Positions 1 through 7,760 of a stretch of DNA of 64,000 bases are shown one piece after another. The notes below the pieces were generated by a model. That model did not search any database and was not told where the DNA came from. It worked only from the letters and a program-made list of their open reading frames with translations. Position 1 is the stretch's first letter. Each line of letters starts with the position of its first letter. Both the position numbers and the translations under genes were made by a program. Origin of the DNA: JAFMDF01 sp965277445 (GTDB taxonomy: Bacteria > Bacteroidota > Bacteroidia > Chitinophagales > Saprospiraceae); the NCBI GenBank assembly GCA_965277445.1, contig CBDICY010000013.1, forward strand, positions 2,108,001 to 2,172,000. The letters run 5' to 3'.

Positions 1-2005
1 GCTTATGCATTTTCCTTTTCGCTATGTCGATAAAACAAAATTTCATAAAGTTCGAGATTTAAATGAGGATTCTGAGACGGTACAAATCAGAGGTACTTTA
101 CGTCGATTGGAAACGGTAGGAGATGGCAGAAAGAAACGGTTAGTGGGGCGATTTCGAGATGATACGGGCGTGATAGACTTGGTTTGGTTTACGGGTGTTA
201 GTTGGTTACAAAAGAGTTTACAAATTGGTAGTGAGTACGTAGCATTTGGCAAAGTCAATAATTTTAAAGACAAAATAAGCTTACCGCATCCAGAAATGGA
301 AGCAATTACCGCAGAAGGCGTTAAGAAAGCGTCTTCTTTTGCGCCCGTTTATCCAAGTACGGAAAAACTAAATGCCAAAGGACTCGAAGCTAAGGGGCGG
401 CGAAAGCTAATTAGGGCCATTTTTGAAAAAATTCAACCGACCGACCTTCCAGAGAATTTGCCGAATTATATGATTGAGAAGTTTAGCTTCCCTTCTCGAT
501 TTGAGGCGATAAAACACATTCATTTTCCAACAACTGCCAAAGAATTAGAACGCGCAACAAAACGCCTGAAATTTGAAGAATTATTCTTTTTGCAGTTGCG
601 TTTACTACAAATTAGAGGCAGACGAAAAGCAATGATAAAAGGAATTCCTTTTCCTGCAATAGGCGATAAATTCCTAAGGTTCTTTAATGAAAAACTACCT
701 TTTGAATTAACAGGTGCGCAAAAAAGAGTCATTAAGGAAATTCGGCGAGATTTAGGTTCAGGTGGACAATTGAACCGTTTGCTACAAGGAGATGTAGGAA
801 GTGGAAAAACGATCGTTGGTTTAATGTGCATGTTGATTGCGCTAGACAATGGCTATCAATCTTGTTTGATGGCACCAACAGAAATTTTGGCTCAGCAACA
901 TTTTGCGGGTATCTCGGAATACGTCGAAGGATTGGACATTGAAGTTGGCTTTTTATCAGGAAGTGTCAAAGGCAAAAAAAGAGCTGCTTTATTAGAGCGC
1001 TTAAAAAGTGGAGAAATTGATATCCTAATCGGCACCCATGCCTTAATAGAAGATTGGGTGGTCTTTCAAAAATTAGGTTTAGCCATTACGGATGAACAGC
1101 ATCGTTTTGGAGTCAAACACCGAGCTAAGCTATGGCAAAAGAGCAAACCAAGTCCACCGCATATTTTAGTGATGACCGCTACGCCTATCCCTAGAACCTT
1201 AGCCATGACGCTTTATGGAGATTTAGAGGTATCGGTGATTGACGAATTGCCACCAGGCCGAAAAGAAATTAAGACGGTACATCGGCATGAAGGGCATCGA
1301 CTACGAGTATTGGGCTTTATGAAAGAAGAAATAGCGAAAGGGCGGCAGATTTATATTGTGTTTCCTTTGATTCAAGAGTCAGAAAAATTGGATTTACAAA
1401 ATCTTGAAAATGGTTATGAATTATTACTTAGGGATTTCCCAATGCCAGCATATCAAATTAGTGTCGTGCACGGTAAGATGAAACCAAAAGATAAGGATTT
1501 TGAAATGCAACGTTTTGTAAATGGAGAAACCCAAATTATGGTCGCCACTACCGTAATTGAAGTTGGGGTAAATGTCCCAAATGCTTCGGTCATGATTATC
1601 GAAAACACCGAACGTTTTGGTTTATCTCAACTCCATCAATTGCGAGGTAGAGTAGGGCGAGGGGCGGAACAATCGTTTTGTATTTTGATGACTGGTTACA
1701 AGTTAAGTAAAGAAGCCCGCTCTCGGATTCAAACGATGACTGGCACCAATGATGGCTTCAAAATAGCCGAAGCAGATTTGCAATTAAGAGGGCCTGGTAA
1801 TATGGAAGGCACCCAGCAAAGCGGTATCTTAAATTTTAAATTAGCCGATTTATCAAAAGATCAACGGATTTTGCAAATTGCTAGAGAAGTAGCTGCTAGG
1901 ATATTGGATCAAGACCCTAATTTGGAAAAAGAAATCAATACTCGATTGAATTGGTATATGAAGACGCAAGGGAAAAAATATAAGGCTTGGAGTAGAATTA
2001 GTTAA
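1..2005 (+). CDS. recG: ATP-dependent DNA helicase RecG, 5' end missing
   Basis: RecG is a superfamily 2 helicase that remodels stalled replication forks and branched recombination intermediates. The visible protein shows the wedge/OB domain first, then Walker A (GDVGSGKT, about residue 262 counted from the first visible Met), the DEQH box (about 361), the TATPIPRT motif (about 391), GRVGRG (about 547), and the C-terminal LQLRGPGNMEGTQQSG stretch typical of RecG. The frame is open to the window edge. The first visible codons read LMHFPFRY, which matches an internal position of RecG (family members usually have 25-30 residues before this 'HHFPFRY' motif), so the true start lies upstream and the ATG at position 5 is internal. 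A hairpin follows 8 bases after the stop. Confidence 0.96.
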   Translation, partial: LMHFPFRYVDKTKFHKVRDLNEDSETVQIRGTLRRLETVGDGRKKRLVGRFRDDTGVIDLVWFTGVSWLQKSLQIGSEYVAFGKVNNFKDKISLPHPEMEAITAEGVKKASSFAPVYPSTEKLNAKGLEAKGRRKLIRAIFEKIQPTDLPENLPNYMIEKFSFPSRFEAIKHIHFPTTAKELERATKRLKFEELFFLQLRLLQIRGRRKAMIKGIPFPAIGDKFLRFFNEKLPFELTGAQKRVIKEIRRDLGSGGQLNRLLQGDVGSGKTIVGLMCMLIALDNGYQSCLMAPTEILAQQHFAGISEYVEGLDIEVGFLSGSVKGKKRAALLERLKSGEIDILIGTHALIEDWVVFQKLGLAITDEQHRFGVKHRAKLWQKSKPSPPHILVMTATPIPRTLAMTLYGDLEVSVIDELPPGRKEIKTVHRHEGHRLRVLGFMKEEIAKGRQIYIVFPLIQESEKLDLQNLENGYELLLRDFPMPAYQISVVHGKMKPKDKDFEMQRFVNGETQIMVATTVIEVGVNVPNASVMIIENTERFGLSQLHQLRGRVGRGAEQSFCILMTGYKLSKEARSRIQTMTGTNDGFKIAEADLQLRGPGNMEGTQQSGILNFKLADLSKDQRILQIAREVAARILDQDPNLEKEINTRLNWYMKTQGKKYKAWSRIS

Positions 2006-2012
2006 ACCAAAA

Positions 2013-2036
2013 AAGCCGAGGCGTTAACCCCGGCTT
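2013..2036 (+). terminator. Hairpin after recG
   Basis: AAGCCGAGG at 2013-2021 pairs with CCCCGGCTT at 2028-2036 with one mismatch, 8 bases after the recG stop. An A run precedes it and only a weak T run follows, so it could act in both directions. Confidence 0.6.
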
Positions 2037-2189
2037 CCAATTTATCTCATTCAATTTGTAAAATACAAGTATAAAAACCGAAGTTCTTATCCTTAAAAGT
2101 TGAAACATTTTTACCTTTTAGCTGAAAGTATGTTGTCTCGCATACTCAAAAAATCTTTATAGTTGATTATTTGTTTTGTCTATTAATTT

Positions 2190-2846
2190 TTATCTTTTAA
2201 CCTGATTTTTCATGAGATAGCCAGAGTAATAATTCCCTTTGCCATCATTGAAAACATAATAATATAAGTTTTCTTCTACCAAATGTTCGGTAGAGTCTAC
2301 ATCGCCAGCCCAATCATTTTGATAACTTTCTGCTTCATAGATCTCTTGTCCTTCATTATCAAAAATGTGGAGTACATTATTAGGATAATTTTCTATACCT
2401 AAAACCTTAAAATTTTCTAACTTTTTATCCTTTTCATCGGCAGCAATGCCATTAAAAATGGTAAGGGATTCGCATAGAATCTCAATAGAAACAACTACTT
2501 TAGTGGATGTTTCACCAGCAGTTAACAGGTAAGTAAATTGATCGTCTTCTTCACATAAATTCGGAGAAGGCGTATAGCCAAATGATTGATCCTCATTTAA
2601 CACCACCTCTCCAAATTTAGGCGTTTCAATTACTCGAATTTGCACGGGATCTTTGGTATCAGCTTGCTCAAGATAGTCAAAGATTACTGTGTTGTTTTTG
2701 ATCACGATAACGTGATCAGTAGTCTCAATTGAAAGATTCGTATTCGGGTTTTGGTTAAAAGATGGCGTAAAACCACTCCATAAAAACAGGCCTAAAAAGC
2801 CTAAAATTTGTATATTTTTAAAATTATTTTTTGCAATTACAGTCAT
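2190..2846 (-). CDS. Secreted protein with T9SS type B (gliding-motility-associated, CHU_C) sorting domain
   Basis: This 218-residue protein has an N-terminal membrane or signal segment (about residues 12-28), a central beta domain (about 45-125) that resembles cadherin-like/VCBS repeats (FGEVVLNEDQSFGYTPSPN), and a C-terminal domain starting near ESLTIFNGIA. The last part (NYPNNVLHIFDNEGQEIYEA...NDWAGD...YYYVF...YSGYL) matches the gliding-motility-associated C-terminal domain that targets proteins to the type IX secretion system. It is short for a T9SS type B cargo, most of which are much larger, so it may be a small surface protein or a trimmed relative. Gene neighbours do not indicate its role. 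A good promoter candidate lies at 2931-2964. Confidence 0.75.
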   Translation of the reverse strand: MTVIAKNNFKNIQILGFLGLFLWSGFTPSFNQNPNTNLSIETTDHVIVIKNNTVIFDYLEQADTKDPVQIRVIETPKFGEVVLNEDQSFGYTPSPNLCEEDDQFTYLLTAGETSTKVVVSIEILCESLTIFNGIAADEKDKKLENFKVLGIENYPNNVLHIFDNEGQEIYEAESYQNDWAGDVDSTEHLVEENLYYYVFNDGKGNYYSGYLMKNQVKR

Positions 2847-3280
2847 TAATGTTCCCTTATGCGTTTATGATTAATAAAGCATTGGATTGCTATAACTTAT
2901 TCGTTATTAATTGTTTACCATAAAGGCAGACAAAGTTAGGCGCAAAGAATATAGCATTGGCCAATAAATTAAAAAGGGGTGTTAAAAGAGGGTATCCTAA
3001 AATGATTGATGCATGAAAAGGGGATGCTTAAAACAAGGGGAAAATTGATTGGGAGAAAATCAAAAATGAGGGACGTTTTACATTTAGAGGATTATTCAAA
3101 TTCTATACCAAGTTGTACTGATTACAGTTAATTTATAGAATATAGCCCTTTTAGGGTAGCGTTTTAAAAAATTGAATCTAAATCGCTTTAAAGGAAAATG
3201 TAATAACCAATTATTAGGTTGAACATTCTAAGAGCACCATTTGTTGAAGCTATTAAGTTCGTAAACCGAATAAACTATAT
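2847..3280. other. Divergent intergenic region, 434 bases
   Basis: This lies between the divergently transcribed T9SS type B gene and the metallophosphoesterase gene. Apart from the promoter at 2931-2964 I see no gene, clear hairpin or repeat. Confidence 0.6.
2931..2964 (-). promoter_or_regulatory. Bacteroidota-type promoter for the T9SS type B protein
   Basis: On the minus strand TTG (2964-2962), a 23-base spacer and TAACTTTG (2938-2931) fit the -33/-7 form TTG-N17-23-TAnnTTTG. The gene starts at 2846, giving a leader of about 75 bases. Confidence 0.5.
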
Positions 3281-4513
3281 ATGCGATTTCTTCTTTTTTG
3301 TTTATTAATATTTGGCTTTGACTTAATGGCCTTTCAAACGGTGCAATTAACGATGCAGGGGCTACCTAAACCTGTGATTTTAGGTGTAACTATCCTCTAT
3401 TGGTTCGTTCCTGTTGCGCTAATTGCTTGGATTCTGAGCAATCAAACAGATACCGCTAATTTGGTAAATAATGGAAAATATAGGATAACAAGAACGTTAT
3501 TTCAATTAATTTACTTTGCTAAATTTTTACTACTATTTATTTTTCTGTTTTTACAAATAGGAAATTTATTGCTTGTAGGCGTTGCCACTTTATTACCTAA
3601 TTTTAATTTTTCCAATACACATGCACCATTATTAGCAAAGATTAGCGTCTTATTGAGTGGGGGGCCGTTGCTGTTAATGATTTATGGAATGGCAAGGAAC
3701 AGACACCGATATAAAGTCCACGAAATAAATGTATCACTAGAAAATTTGCCAAAAGCTTTAGATGGGCTTAGAATAGTCCAAATATCGGATGTACATTCTG
3801 GTAGCTTTACAGACAAAGAGCCCTTAAAAAAAGGGATTGATTTAATTAATAACGCCAAAGCAGACTTAGTTTTCTTTACAGGCGACTTAGTTAATTCTAT
3901 CGCTACAGAAATTGAACCCTACACAGACGTATTTGATAAAATAAAAGCGAAGTACGGTGTGTTCTCCATTTTAGGGAATCACGATTATGGCGATTATGTC
4001 CGTTGGCCTAGCAAAGAAGCCAAGTTGACTAACCTAAATAGGCTAATTCACTTACAAAAACAGATGGGCTGGCAATTGTTGTTGAATGAAAACCGTTTAT
4101 TGAGTATTAATGGGGAAACCGTCGCCATTATTGGCGTAGAAAATTACTCTGCGAGTCCTCGATTTTCTAAATATGGTGATTTGGCAAAAGCGTATAATGG
4201 TAGCCAATCGGCTGCTTTAAAACTATTATTGTCCCATGATCCATCTCATTGGGACAACCAAGTTGCCCCTGATCGTTTGGATATAGCCATCACTTTTTCT
4301 GGACACACACATGGCGCGCAATTTGGGATAGAAATCGAAGGTTGGTTTAAATGGAGTCCCGTTAAATATTTTTATAAACAATGGGCTGGTTTATACCAAA
4401 AAGGGGAGCAATTTTTATACGTTAATCGAGGATTTGGCTATTTGGGCTATCCTGGTAGAGTAGGCATTCTACCTGAAATTACGGTCATGAATTTACAGGC
4501 TGTTGAAAGTTAG
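3281..4513 (+). CDS. Membrane-anchored calcineurin-like metallophosphoesterase
   Basis: This 410-residue protein has about four hydrophobic segments in residues 1-145, then a phosphoesterase domain. The metal-binding motifs appear in family order: ISDVHSG (about 167-173), GDLVN (about 200), LGNHDYGDY (about 230), SHDPSHW (about 318) and GHTHGAQFG (about 340). The layout is that of YaeI/YkuE-type enzymes, some of which cleave UDP-diacylglucosamine or other membrane phosphoesters; the substrate here is unknown. The His and Asp residues of the two-metal centre are all present. The gene stands alone between a divergent gene and a downstream lipoprotein gene that has its own promoter. Confidence 0.88.
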   Translation: MRFLLFCLLIFGFDLMAFQTVQLTMQGLPKPVILGVTILYWFVPVALIAWILSNQTDTANLVNNGKYRITRTLFQLIYFAKFLLLFIFLFLQIGNLLLVGVATLLPNFNFSNTHAPLLAKISVLLSGGPLLLMIYGMARNRHRYKVHEINVSLENLPKALDGLRIVQISDVHSGSFTDKEPLKKGIDLINNAKADLVFFTGDLVNSIATEIEPYTDVFDKIKAKYGVFSILGNHDYGDYVRWPSKEAKLTNLNRLIHLQKQMGWQLLLNENRLLSINGETVAIIGVENYSASPRFSKYGDLAKAYNGSQSAALKLLLSHDPSHWDNQVAPDRLDIAITFSGHTHGAQFGIEIEGWFKWSPVKYFYKQWAGLYQKGEQFLYVNRGFGYLGYPGRVGILPEITVMNLQAVES

Positions 4514-4550
4514 AAGGAGCTTGTTTTTTTCTACGCTGGTATGTTAAATA

Positions 4551-4583
4551 TTTGCTTTTCTACTTTCTAAACGCCTATATTTG
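4551..4583 (+). promoter_or_regulatory. Bacteroidota-type promoter for the 133-residue lipoprotein
   Basis: TTTG (4551-4554), a 21-base spacer and TATATTTG (4576-4583) match the -33/-7 consensus. The ATG is at 4604, so the leader would be about 15 bases. Confidence 0.6.
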
Positions 4584-4603
4584 TCGCAAAAGATAATAAC
4601 TAT

Positions 4604-5005
4604 ATGAATATCAATCAATTACTTCTTGGAACACTTTTATTATTATTGACAGCTTGTAGTAGTGATACGAGGGTTAAAGACCAAAAAAACTTATTAGAAG
4701 GACGTTGGAACATAATAGAAGGACAACGTAACGGAAAAGTAACCGATTCGCTTAGAGATACTTATTTTGAATTTACCGCAGATAGTAAGATGTCTACTAA
4801 TCTACCAATTAAAGGGGGGCAGGATAGTCCTTACGATATTGTAGACAACGCTATTGTACAGACAATAATTAACGATATCCAGATTAAGTATGAAATAGTC
4901 GAATTAACGCCTGAAGCATTAAAATTGACGACGAATTTACGTGGATTTGATTTTGTTTTTTCTATGGAGAAAGAAGGTCCAAAAGGGTTGAGTTTAGTAA
5001 AGTAA
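4604..5005 (+). CDS. Small lipocalin-like lipoprotein
   Basis: The 133-residue product has a lipoprotein signal with the lipobox LTAC (Cys18). The mature part begins with LLEGRWNIIEGQRNG and later has DTYFEFTADSKMSTNL. This pattern ('L.G.W......G......') is typical of small Bacteroidota lipocalin-like proteins of unknown ligand (DUF4923/lipocalin-like group). It would sit in the periplasmic or outer membrane. It is transcribed from its own promoter and ends against the convergent rsmD gene with a shared hairpin. Confidence 0.7.
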   Translation: MNINQLLLGTLLLLLTACSSDTRVKDQKNLLEGRWNIIEGQRNGKVTDSLRDTYFEFTADSKMSTNLPIKGGQDSPYDIVDNAIVQTIINDIQIKYEIVELTPEALKLTTNLRGFDFVFSMEKEGPKGLSLVK

Positions 5006-5024
5006 CACAACTCTGTGAGTTGTG
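5006..5024. terminator. Hairpin between convergent lipoprotein and rsmD genes
   Basis: CACAACTC and GAGTTGTG form a perfect 8-bp stem with a 3-base loop directly after the lipoprotein stop and 17 bases before the rsmD stop. There is no T tract, so termination is inferred from position. Confidence 0.5.
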
Positions 5025-5040
5025 CCACATACCATTCATA

Positions 5041-5577
5041 TTACTTAAAAATACTAAAACAAGCCTTCCCATAACTCCGCATATTATCAAATCGAGGATG
5101 ATTTTTAAAATCGTGATTTGAGTTATGTTCCAAGACCAACCAACCTGCATTTTTCAATAAACCATTTTCAAAAACTTTGTCAGGAATGGTTGGTAAGGTA
5201 GGCATAGGGTAGGGCGGTCCAGCAAAAATATAGTCGTACTGTTGATTGTCTCGTTCTACAAATTTAAAAACGTCTGCTCGAATGATATTTATTTTATCTT
5301 CAATAGCTAAAGTTTTAGCCGTTTGCTTCACAAAAGCGATACAGCCACCAAATTTATCTACATAAGTTACGTCTTCGCAACCTCTAGAAATAAATTCATA
5401 ACTGTGGCTACCTGTTCCTCCAAACAAATCTAAGACCTTGATTTCATCAAAGTAAAAACTATTATTAATGACGTTAAAAATCCCTTCTTTAGCAAAGTCT
5501 GTTGTAGGCCGAGTTGGCCAGTTCTTTGCTGGTGGGTAAAATTTTCTGCCTTTAAAATCTCCGCCGATGATGCGCAT
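5041..5577 (-). CDS. rsmD: 16S rRNA (guanine-966 N2)-methyltransferase RsmD, with an altered catalytic motif
   Basis: RsmD methylates G966 of 16S rRNA with S-adenosylmethionine. The 178-residue protein has the family N-terminus (MRIIGGDFKGRKF), the RPTTDFAKEGIFN segment, the SAM-binding motif VLDLFGGTGSHSYEF (about residues 48-62) and a C-terminal LVLEHNS segment. Motif IV, normally DPPY or NPPY, reads AGPPYP here; the genomic codon is GGA, so this is not a translation artefact. Length and the rest of the fold are normal. Downstream of msrB in the same direction, but about 110 bases of repeat-rich sequence separate them. Confidence 0.9.
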   Translation of the reverse strand: MRIIGGDFKGRKFYPPAKNWPTRPTTDFAKEGIFNVINNSFYFDEIKVLDLFGGTGSHSYEFISRGCEDVTYVDKFGGCIAFVKQTAKTLAIEDKINIIRADVFKFVERDNQQYDYIFAGPPYPMPTLPTIPDKVFENGLLKNAGWLVLEHNSNHDFKNHPRFDNMRSYGKACFSIFK

Positions 5578-5589
5578 AAGTGTAATTTG

Positions 5590-5679
5590 AGTTAATGAGA
5601 TTTATGAGTTGATAAGGTAATGAGAAAACGAGTTTGAAATTGTAAAACCTCCTTAACTCATCAAACTCATTACCTTATC
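5590..5679. repeat. Word-repeat inverted repeat (ATGAGTT family), copy 1
   Basis: Between msrB and rsmD, GATAAGGTAATGAG (5611-5624) pairs perfectly with CTCATTACCTTATC (5666-5679). The surrounding bases repeat the words GAGTTAATGAG, ATGAGTT and AACTCATCAAACTCAT. The same words occur between gldA and gldF (23473-23590). There is no T tract. Confidence 0.75.
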
Positions 5680-5685
5680 TATTCA

Positions 5686-6234
5686 TTATTTTTTCTCTTC
5701 AAAGGTTAAAGAAACGGAGTTTATACAATATCTCAAACCCGTAGGTTGAGGTCCATCAGGAAAAACATGGCCTTGATGGCCGCCACAACGAGCGCAATGT
5801 ACCTCTACTCTGCGCATTCCGTAACTATTATCTACATCTTCTTCGATGTTTACTTTATCTATTGGGGTATAAAAACTAGGCCAACCTGTACCAGATTTAA
5901 ACTTAGTCTCGGAACTAAATAAGGGCAATTCACAAGCTCTACATTTATAGACCCCTTCCTTTTTATTATCCCAGTATTCTCCAGTAAAAGAACGCTCCGT
6001 CCCTTGTTCTCTTAATACATTATATTCAACTGGAGAAAGCAGTTTTTTCCATTCTGCTGCAGTTTTGACTACTTTCTTCAAAGTATCTCCTTGCATATTC
6101 ACCAAAACGGCGTTTGGATTTTTAGTTTGACTCAATTTTTTAGTTGGGTTACAAGAAAAGGCTAAATTACTGAAGCAAAATAGCGCAAACAAAGCCATTA
6201 CACCAAAGCTATTTTTGAAATTAGAAGTCATCAT
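5686..6234 (-). CDS. msrB: Peptide-methionine (R)-S-oxide reductase MsrB, exported form
   Basis: MsrB repairs methionine-R-sulfoxide in proteins. The 182-residue protein begins with a signal or lipoprotein-like segment (about 1-28, ending in NLAFSCNP), then an MsrB domain. Two zinc-binding CxxC pairs are visible (CRAC and CARC), as are the GTGWPSFY motif and the catalytic cysteine in GLRYCINSVSL. The export signal implies repair of envelope proteins. ATG codons occur at positions 1 and 2; either could be the start. The cysteine after FS may be lipidated, but the lipobox is weak. Confidence 0.93.
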   Translation of the reverse strand: MMTSNFKNSFGVMALFALFCFSNLAFSCNPTKKLSQTKNPNAVLVNMQGDTLKKVVKTAAEWKKLLSPVEYNVLREQGTERSFTGEYWDNKKEGVYKCRACELPLFSSETKFKSGTGWPSFYTPIDKVNIEEDVDNSYGMRRVEVHCARCGGHQGHVFPDGPQPTGLRYCINSVSLTFEEKK

Positions 6235-6373
6235 ATCTTAATTTTTATTGTTTGTTAATGTCGATTAGACGCTAAATTACAGCGATATATTTTTATAGAA
6301 AATGAATTTGAAAGAAAAAGGTTTTGAAGGAGACGATTATTGGTAAGTTTTAAATGAATCTTAACGTTGGGGA

Positions 6374-6425
6374 GGTATCGGTTTGTCGATTGTCGGCTAG
6401 TAGTCAACAGACAACCGATAACTGG
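6374..6425. repeat. Imperfect inverted repeat (GTTGTCGG word family)
   Basis: GGTATCGGTTTGTCGATTG (from 6374) faces CAACAGACAACCGATAAC (6405-6422) just after the stop of the CARDB-like lipoprotein gene. A related fragment, CAACCGACAACTGACTA, lies after the crp stop at 16207-16223. It may serve as a terminator but lacks a T tract. Confidence 0.55.
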
Positions 6426-7367
6426 TTATCTTTTATCCAATAAAGGTTGCACATTATTCGTCTCATCACATTCCCAAAGTCCTTGATAAGCATCTATAGA
6501 GAGGATGAAATAAGGCATATACCTGGTTTTTTTTCTAGTTTCTACTATGAATGACCCCGAAAAACTTTCATTGGGCATCAATACACCATTTTGGTCTTCC
6601 ATCCCCCCTTCGATAAAAGCCCCCCCCAAGACTAAATCGCCTCTGGACAATTTGGGCGTACCTGAGGCATAAGCTCGAATGGCCACATTATCCTCTGTTT
6701 CATTCGTCTCGCCAAACAACGCCGCAGGGCCTTTGCCATAATTAGTGATTTTAAAGCCTAATTCTACCGTTTTTTTAGATCTTTTTAAGACAAAAAAAGT
6801 ATCCACTTGCAAATCCGCACAAAGAGATGGATCATAAACATTGGCAGCAGAAGTTAGAGGTATCGAGATAGCTTTTTGCTGATCTTTAGCGGCTTTATTC
6901 TCTTTAGATTCATTGGCAGTTAATACTTCTTTAGAAATATTAAATTTCAATTCGTAATTGCCTGCAATTTTACCTGCATCCAATGTGAATTTCTTTTTTA
7001 ATAAAGCCCTTTCTATACTATTTTGGTAGGCCGTTAGACCATTTTCTGCTAAACTTTGATCGTAGTTAACGACTAAATTAGGAGCAGTACTACTCAAAGG
7101 CGTTCTGACTTTTTCTCGACCAGTATTAATTAAAGTACAGCTAATTTTGCGTTGGTTGCCCTTCTTTTTCACCACTTGAATATTGGTCATTTTTAGGCGA
7201 TAGCCTTGATAATCTTTTTTGGAAGGAATAATCGTATCATGGAGAATGGAGATTGGTTGGTCCAGATTTGCATAGGTTTTACTGCAACCTATATTGACAC
7301 ATAGACTGAGGAGTAAAATAATTTTTGCAAAGTGATTTTTTCCGTAATTTACCTTTGAAAAGGTCAT
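6426..7367 (-). CDS. Lipoprotein with CARDB-like C-terminal domain
   Basis: The 313-residue product has a long signal with lipobox VNIGC (Cys28). The C-terminal half (about 190-310) starts DLQVDTFFVLKRSK and ends ILSIDAYQGLWECDETNN, the pattern of CARDB domains (Ig-like folds in surface and secreted bacterial proteins). The first half (about 50-165) also looks like a beta-rich domain (KMTNIQVVKKKGNQRKISCTL) but with weaker resemblance. It probably sits on the cell surface or in the periplasm; no enzymatic motif is visible. Confidence 0.65.
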   Translation of the reverse strand: MTFSKVNYGKNHFAKIILLLSLCVNIGCSKTYANLDQPISILHDTIIPSKKDYQGYRLKMTNIQVVKKKGNQRKISCTLINTGREKVRTPLSSTAPNLVVNYDQSLAENGLTAYQNSIERALLKKKFTLDAGKIAGNYELKFNISKEVLTANESKENKAAKDQQKAISIPLTSAANVYDPSLCADLQVDTFFVLKRSKKTVELGFKITNYGKGPAALFGETNETEDNVAIRAYASGTPKLSRGDLVLGGAFIEGGMEDQNGVLMPNESFSGSFIVETRKKTRYMPYFILSIDAYQGLWECDETNNVQPLLDKR

Positions 7368-7760
7368 GCATGTAATTTTCTTAACTATTTCACCAAAATA
7401 CAGGATTATTAACTGATACTCAAATTTTTATCAAAATCTTAACGTGGTTTTGCTATCTTTCAGTAACTTCCTAATATTAATTCGACAAGTAATATTGCTA
7501 GAAGATTTTAAGTACCAACTCATAATTAGTTTAAAATTTCAAGGAGATTATTTTTTCGATAGTTTTCTTTAAAAAATCCAGTCATAGCACCGCTACGGCT
7601 TGATTTTTTAGAGGAAAATAGCGGAAAAAGAAGCCGCTGAAAATTAATAATAATTGTGTGTTGGTACTTATAGAGAATTAGTTTAAATTTTCTAGTTGCT
7701 TAATGACCTCATTGAGGGAAATTTTCCAGTAACGGGAAGCTACTGGAAAATAAATAGGAA
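7368..7760. other. Intergenic region, 393 bases, with a long palindrome
   Basis: There is no gene here. The region is dominated by the 160-base imperfect palindrome at 7511-7670, followed by a short hairpin: TTTTCCAGTA (7720-7729) pairs with TACTGGAAAA (7742-7751) just after the kinase stop. Confidence 0.6.
7511..7670. repeat. Long imperfect palindrome, 160 bases
   Basis: AAGTACCAAC (7511-7520) and GTTGGTACTT (7661-7670) are a perfect 10-bp outer stem. Inside, CTTTAAAAAATC (7568-7579) faces GATTTTTTAGAGG (7603-7615) around the centre GCACCGCTACGGC. The two halves align along their length with scattered mismatches and about one base of net shift. No open frame or T tract goes with it. Confidence 0.7.
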
